Source: CAZRVH01 sp964624905 (lineage in GTDB: Bacteria > Patescibacteriota > Gracilibacteria > Peribacterales > Peribacteraceae). Taken from it: 31,420 nucleotides of DNA. Below, piece by piece: positions 29,787-31,420 of this stretch. The stretch is taken from positions 1 to 31,420 of the forward strand of contig CAZUYK010000014.1 of the NCBI GenBank assembly GCA_964624905.1, given 5' to 3'. The notes below the pieces were generated by a model. The model made no database searches. It was not told the DNA's origin and worked only from the letters and a program-made list of their open reading frames with translations. A program made the position numbers and the translations under genes. Every line of letters begins with the position of its first letter. Position 1 is the stretch's first letter.

Positions 29787-29966
29787 GCGAGTCGTGCAGC
29801 GTAAGTTGGAAATTGTGATGTTGTGTGTGATCGAAAAAAATCGGACGCGCGTTTCAAAAATATTTTTTCGGAAATCATACAACGATCACGAAGGAGAAAT
29901 GTTACGCGCGAAATATTTTTAAGAATGCCGGCACAGCGGGATCGCCGCACCGGCATGTTGTTTTTT
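29783..29966 (+). ncRNA. candidate plus-strand small RNA
   Basis: This noncoding stretch between two minus-strand genes ends, on the plus strand, in a GC-rich hairpin (29925-29956) followed by GTTGTTTTTT, a classic terminator with no plus-strand gene to serve. A plausible promoter precedes it (TTGGTT at 29749-29754, 16-nt spacer, TATATT at 29771-29776). Inside are long-range inverted repeats: GTGATCG (29827-29833) with CGATCAC (29883-29889), enclosing CGAAAAAA (29832-29839) with TTTTTTCG (29863-29870). I recognise no Rfam family. The alternative is that the hairpin only terminates the SLH gene on the minus strand. Confidence 0.3.
29925..29956. terminator. bidirectional-looking terminator downstream of the SLH gene
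   Basis: ATGCCGG (29925-29931) pairs with CCGGCAT (29950-29956), with an inner GCGG/CCGC stem (29936-29939, 29945-29948). The minus-strand side continues TTCTTAAAAATATTT and lies 49 nt after the SLH stop. The plus-strand side has the better T-run (TTTTTT at 29961-29966). Confidence 0.7.
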
Positions 29967-30004
29967 GACGCGTGATGAGAATCTATATTTTCCGCGAAGC
30001 CGCA

Positions 30005-31342
30005 TCAGTACCCGATCGTGTACGTCTGCTTCTCTTCCTTTCCGTTCTCGCGGATGATTCCCACGTAGTACGTACCCTTCGGGAAGGAGTACTCCTCGTT
30101 GCACACGGGACCGCTGAAGCTGAAGAGGCTCACGTCGTCCATGGGGTAGATGAGGCAACGGATGTTCCCCGACGAAACATTGAGCGTCATCGTCGTTTCC
30201 TTCGTCAGCGTGAACTTGTACCAATCCCCTGTGTCGCCCACGTTCATGATGGCGACCTTGGACATGTCCTTCTGCAGCACCTTCGCCTCGCGGAAGCCGT
30301 CGTTACCGTTGCTCGCGCCTTCCTTGGTGAAAACCGAGAACGAGGCGCCCGCCATCTTGGGCCACGCTTCCAGCTGGTAATCGCCCGATCCCAGCGACAC
30401 GTTCAGCCGGCATTCGTTCTCGCTCTCGAAACCGAAGTAGTACTCGTAGGACAGTCCGCTGCTGTTCAGCTTGAACAACGTGCATGAGATGCCCTGCGGC
30501 GTGGAGTTGGCGTTCACCGATGCGATGACATCGACGACCGTCGCGGACTTCAGAGAGAAGCGGTAGACCTCCTTCGACTTCTTCGTGAATGTTCCTTCAT
30601 CGGAGAATGGGAAGTCGAAGTTGTGGATGGAAATGTCTTCGCTTGCCACCGAGTTGGAAGCGGACGAACGCCTGCTCGTCGCGGATGACGTCGGGCTGCT
30701 CGAAGAAGAGGAAGCGTTGGACAGCCGCGCGTTCATCGCGGCGTAGATGTATGCGGCGGCCTCTCCGCGGAGGAGCGCTGACTCGGGATAATAATATGTC
30801 GTTCCCTGCCCGGTAACAGGAAGGATGTTGTACGCGAATGCAGACTTGAAGTAGGACATGTACCAGGAGCCGGCTTGCACGTCGACGTACGTGTCGGCCT
30901 TCGAAGACGGCTGCGTCTCATCGAATCCGTACACTTTGAAAATCATCTTCAGGGACTCCACGCGGTTCACTTCCTTTTCAGGACGGAACTTTCCGTCGGG
31001 ATATCCGCCTACGTATCCCTTGGAAGACGCATCGCATACCACCGCCTCGTACCAACTGCCGCGCCCGACATCGGAAAAGCACGGGGAAGAAGGAGCGGTC
31101 GGCGTCCAACCCTTGGCTCTGTAGAGCATGGTGAGGAACTCCGCGCGGTTCACGGGCTTGGCAGGGTAGAAGTTCCCGTCAGGATTGCCGTTCACGATCT
31201 TCATGTCCGCGAGCACCGCAATGCTGGCGCCGAAGGGATGGTCGCGGGGGACGTCCGGGAAGGACGCGGCGGACGCACTCAACGTAAAGAGGGCCTGCGA
31301 CGCGACGAACGCAGCGGTAGCAAGCAGAACACGGCGGAACAT
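30005..31342 (-). CDS. SLH-domain surface protein
   Basis: A 445-aa exported protein. A signal peptide (about 1-25, ending SASA) is followed by three S-layer homology modules (about 27-80, 86-143 and 145-200) with FPDVP, NPDGNFYP-x-x-x-VNRAEFL and GYPDGKFRPEKEVNRVE motifs. A Ser-rich linker (about 208-234) leads to a beta-rich C-terminal half with two PPC-like repeats (E-x-Y-R-F-S-L and D-W-Y-K-F-T-L motifs). SLH modules anchor proteins to pyruvylated secondary cell-wall polymers. The PPC-like half may bind ligand or act in adhesion (inference). The gene is single, with a pyrimidine-rich leader (TTTCTTCCCACCCCACCCC) and a terminator at 29925-29956. Confidence 0.92.
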   Translation of the reverse strand: MFRRVLLATAAFVASQALFTLSASAASFPDVPRDHPFGASIAVLADMKIVNGNPDGNFYPAKPVNRAEFLTMLYRAKGWTPTAPSSPCFSDVGRGSWYEAVVCDASSKGYVGGYPDGKFRPEKEVNRVESLKMIFKVYGFDETQPSSKADTYVDVQAGSWYMSYFKSAFAYNILPVTGQGTTYYYPESALLRGEAAAYIYAAMNARLSNASSSSSSPTSSATSRRSSASNSVASEDISIHNFDFPFSDEGTFTKKSKEVYRFSLKSATVVDVIASVNANSTPQGISCTLFKLNSSGLSYEYYFGFESENECRLNVSLGSGDYQLEAWPKMAGASFSVFTKEGASNGNDGFREAKVLQKDMSKVAIMNVGDTGDWYKFTLTKETTMTLNVSSGNIRCLIYPMDDVSLFSFSGPVCNEEYSFPKGTYYVGIIRENGKEEKQTYTIGY

Positions 31343-31420
31343 GGGGTGGGGTGGGAAGAAACGTACCCCATGCTAGACTGAACACTTTCGTTACTCAACG
31401 ATCCCCTGCCGGATTCGGTG
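31343..31420. other. right-edge intergenic region
   Basis: Seventy-eight bases upstream of the SLH gene. It contains the C-rich leader and a weak minus-strand -10-like TAGCAT, but no gene start that I can support. Confidence 0.4.

Noticed and set aside
1..31420. tRNA, rRNA, tmRNA or origin of replication
   Set aside because: No cloverleaf, conserved rRNA stretch or DnaA-box cluster was recognised by eye.

Overview
The window looks like a chromosomal piece of an uncultivated bacterium, most likely of the Candidate Phyla Radiation. This is inference from gene style, because there is no rRNA or tRNA here. The signs are many short hypothetical and membrane genes, a DUF5661 gene, a GIY-YIG mini-gene beside a block of palindromes, and almost no Shine-Dalgarno sites. 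TGA serves as a stop in many genes, so the code is the standard one, not the TGA=Gly code of Gracilibacteria/SR1. Most genes are moderately G+C-rich. One gene (14407-16023) is strikingly A+T-rich and looks imported.

Layout. (1) 1-5532, all minus strand: a metal-handling block. In transcription order it holds a YVTN beta-propeller lipoprotein, an FAD/NAD(P)H reductase, a Met-rich DUF305 membrane protein, a DUF2933 membrane protein, a copper-type P1B ATPase with two N-terminal CPMHP metal-binding modules, a DUF5661 protein and a partial gene running off the left edge. (2) 5579-7396: nitroreductase (plus), then an overlapping flavodoxin/SDR pair (minus). (3) 7397-8723: an IS1595-like transposase with unclear ends and a gene-poor flank. 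(4) 8724-12309: a tight plus-strand redox/sulfur operon of class V aminotransferase (cysteine-desulfurase-like), membrane-anchored CxxC thioredoxin-fold protein, D-2-hydroxyacid dehydrogenase and adrenodoxin-type [2Fe-2S] ferredoxin. (5) 12310-12951: a noncoding block full of inverted repeats, followed by a GIY-YIG nuclease. (6) 13049-16281: MFS transporter, A+T-rich OLD-family ATPase/TOPRIM nuclease, small membrane protein. (7) 16282-22616: envelope and hypothetical genes, including an exported 500-aa protein, SRPBCC, three small membrane proteins (one a PH-domain protein), an FAD oxidoreductase, a DUF1003-like protein with nine coiled-coil heptads, and DUF1761. (8) 22657-31342: class A penicillin-binding protein, PIF1-like helicase with a C-terminal HTH_40-like domain, Ca2+/cation antiporter, a small hypothetical, TspO plus esterase lipoprotein, a 32-aa Lys-rich histone-H1-like peptide, and an SLH-domain surface protein.

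The most interesting signal is in the gene starts. About seven genes have a -10 hexamer ending only 7-9 nt before the ATG (predicted leaderless mRNAs). About a dozen others carry a C/U-rich tract directly before the ATG instead of a Shine-Dalgarno sequence. Other candidates are a plus-strand small RNA ending in a terminator at 29925-29966, an operator-like palindrome shared by the PBP and antiporter promoters, and the nuclease-plus-palindrome block at 12368-12951.
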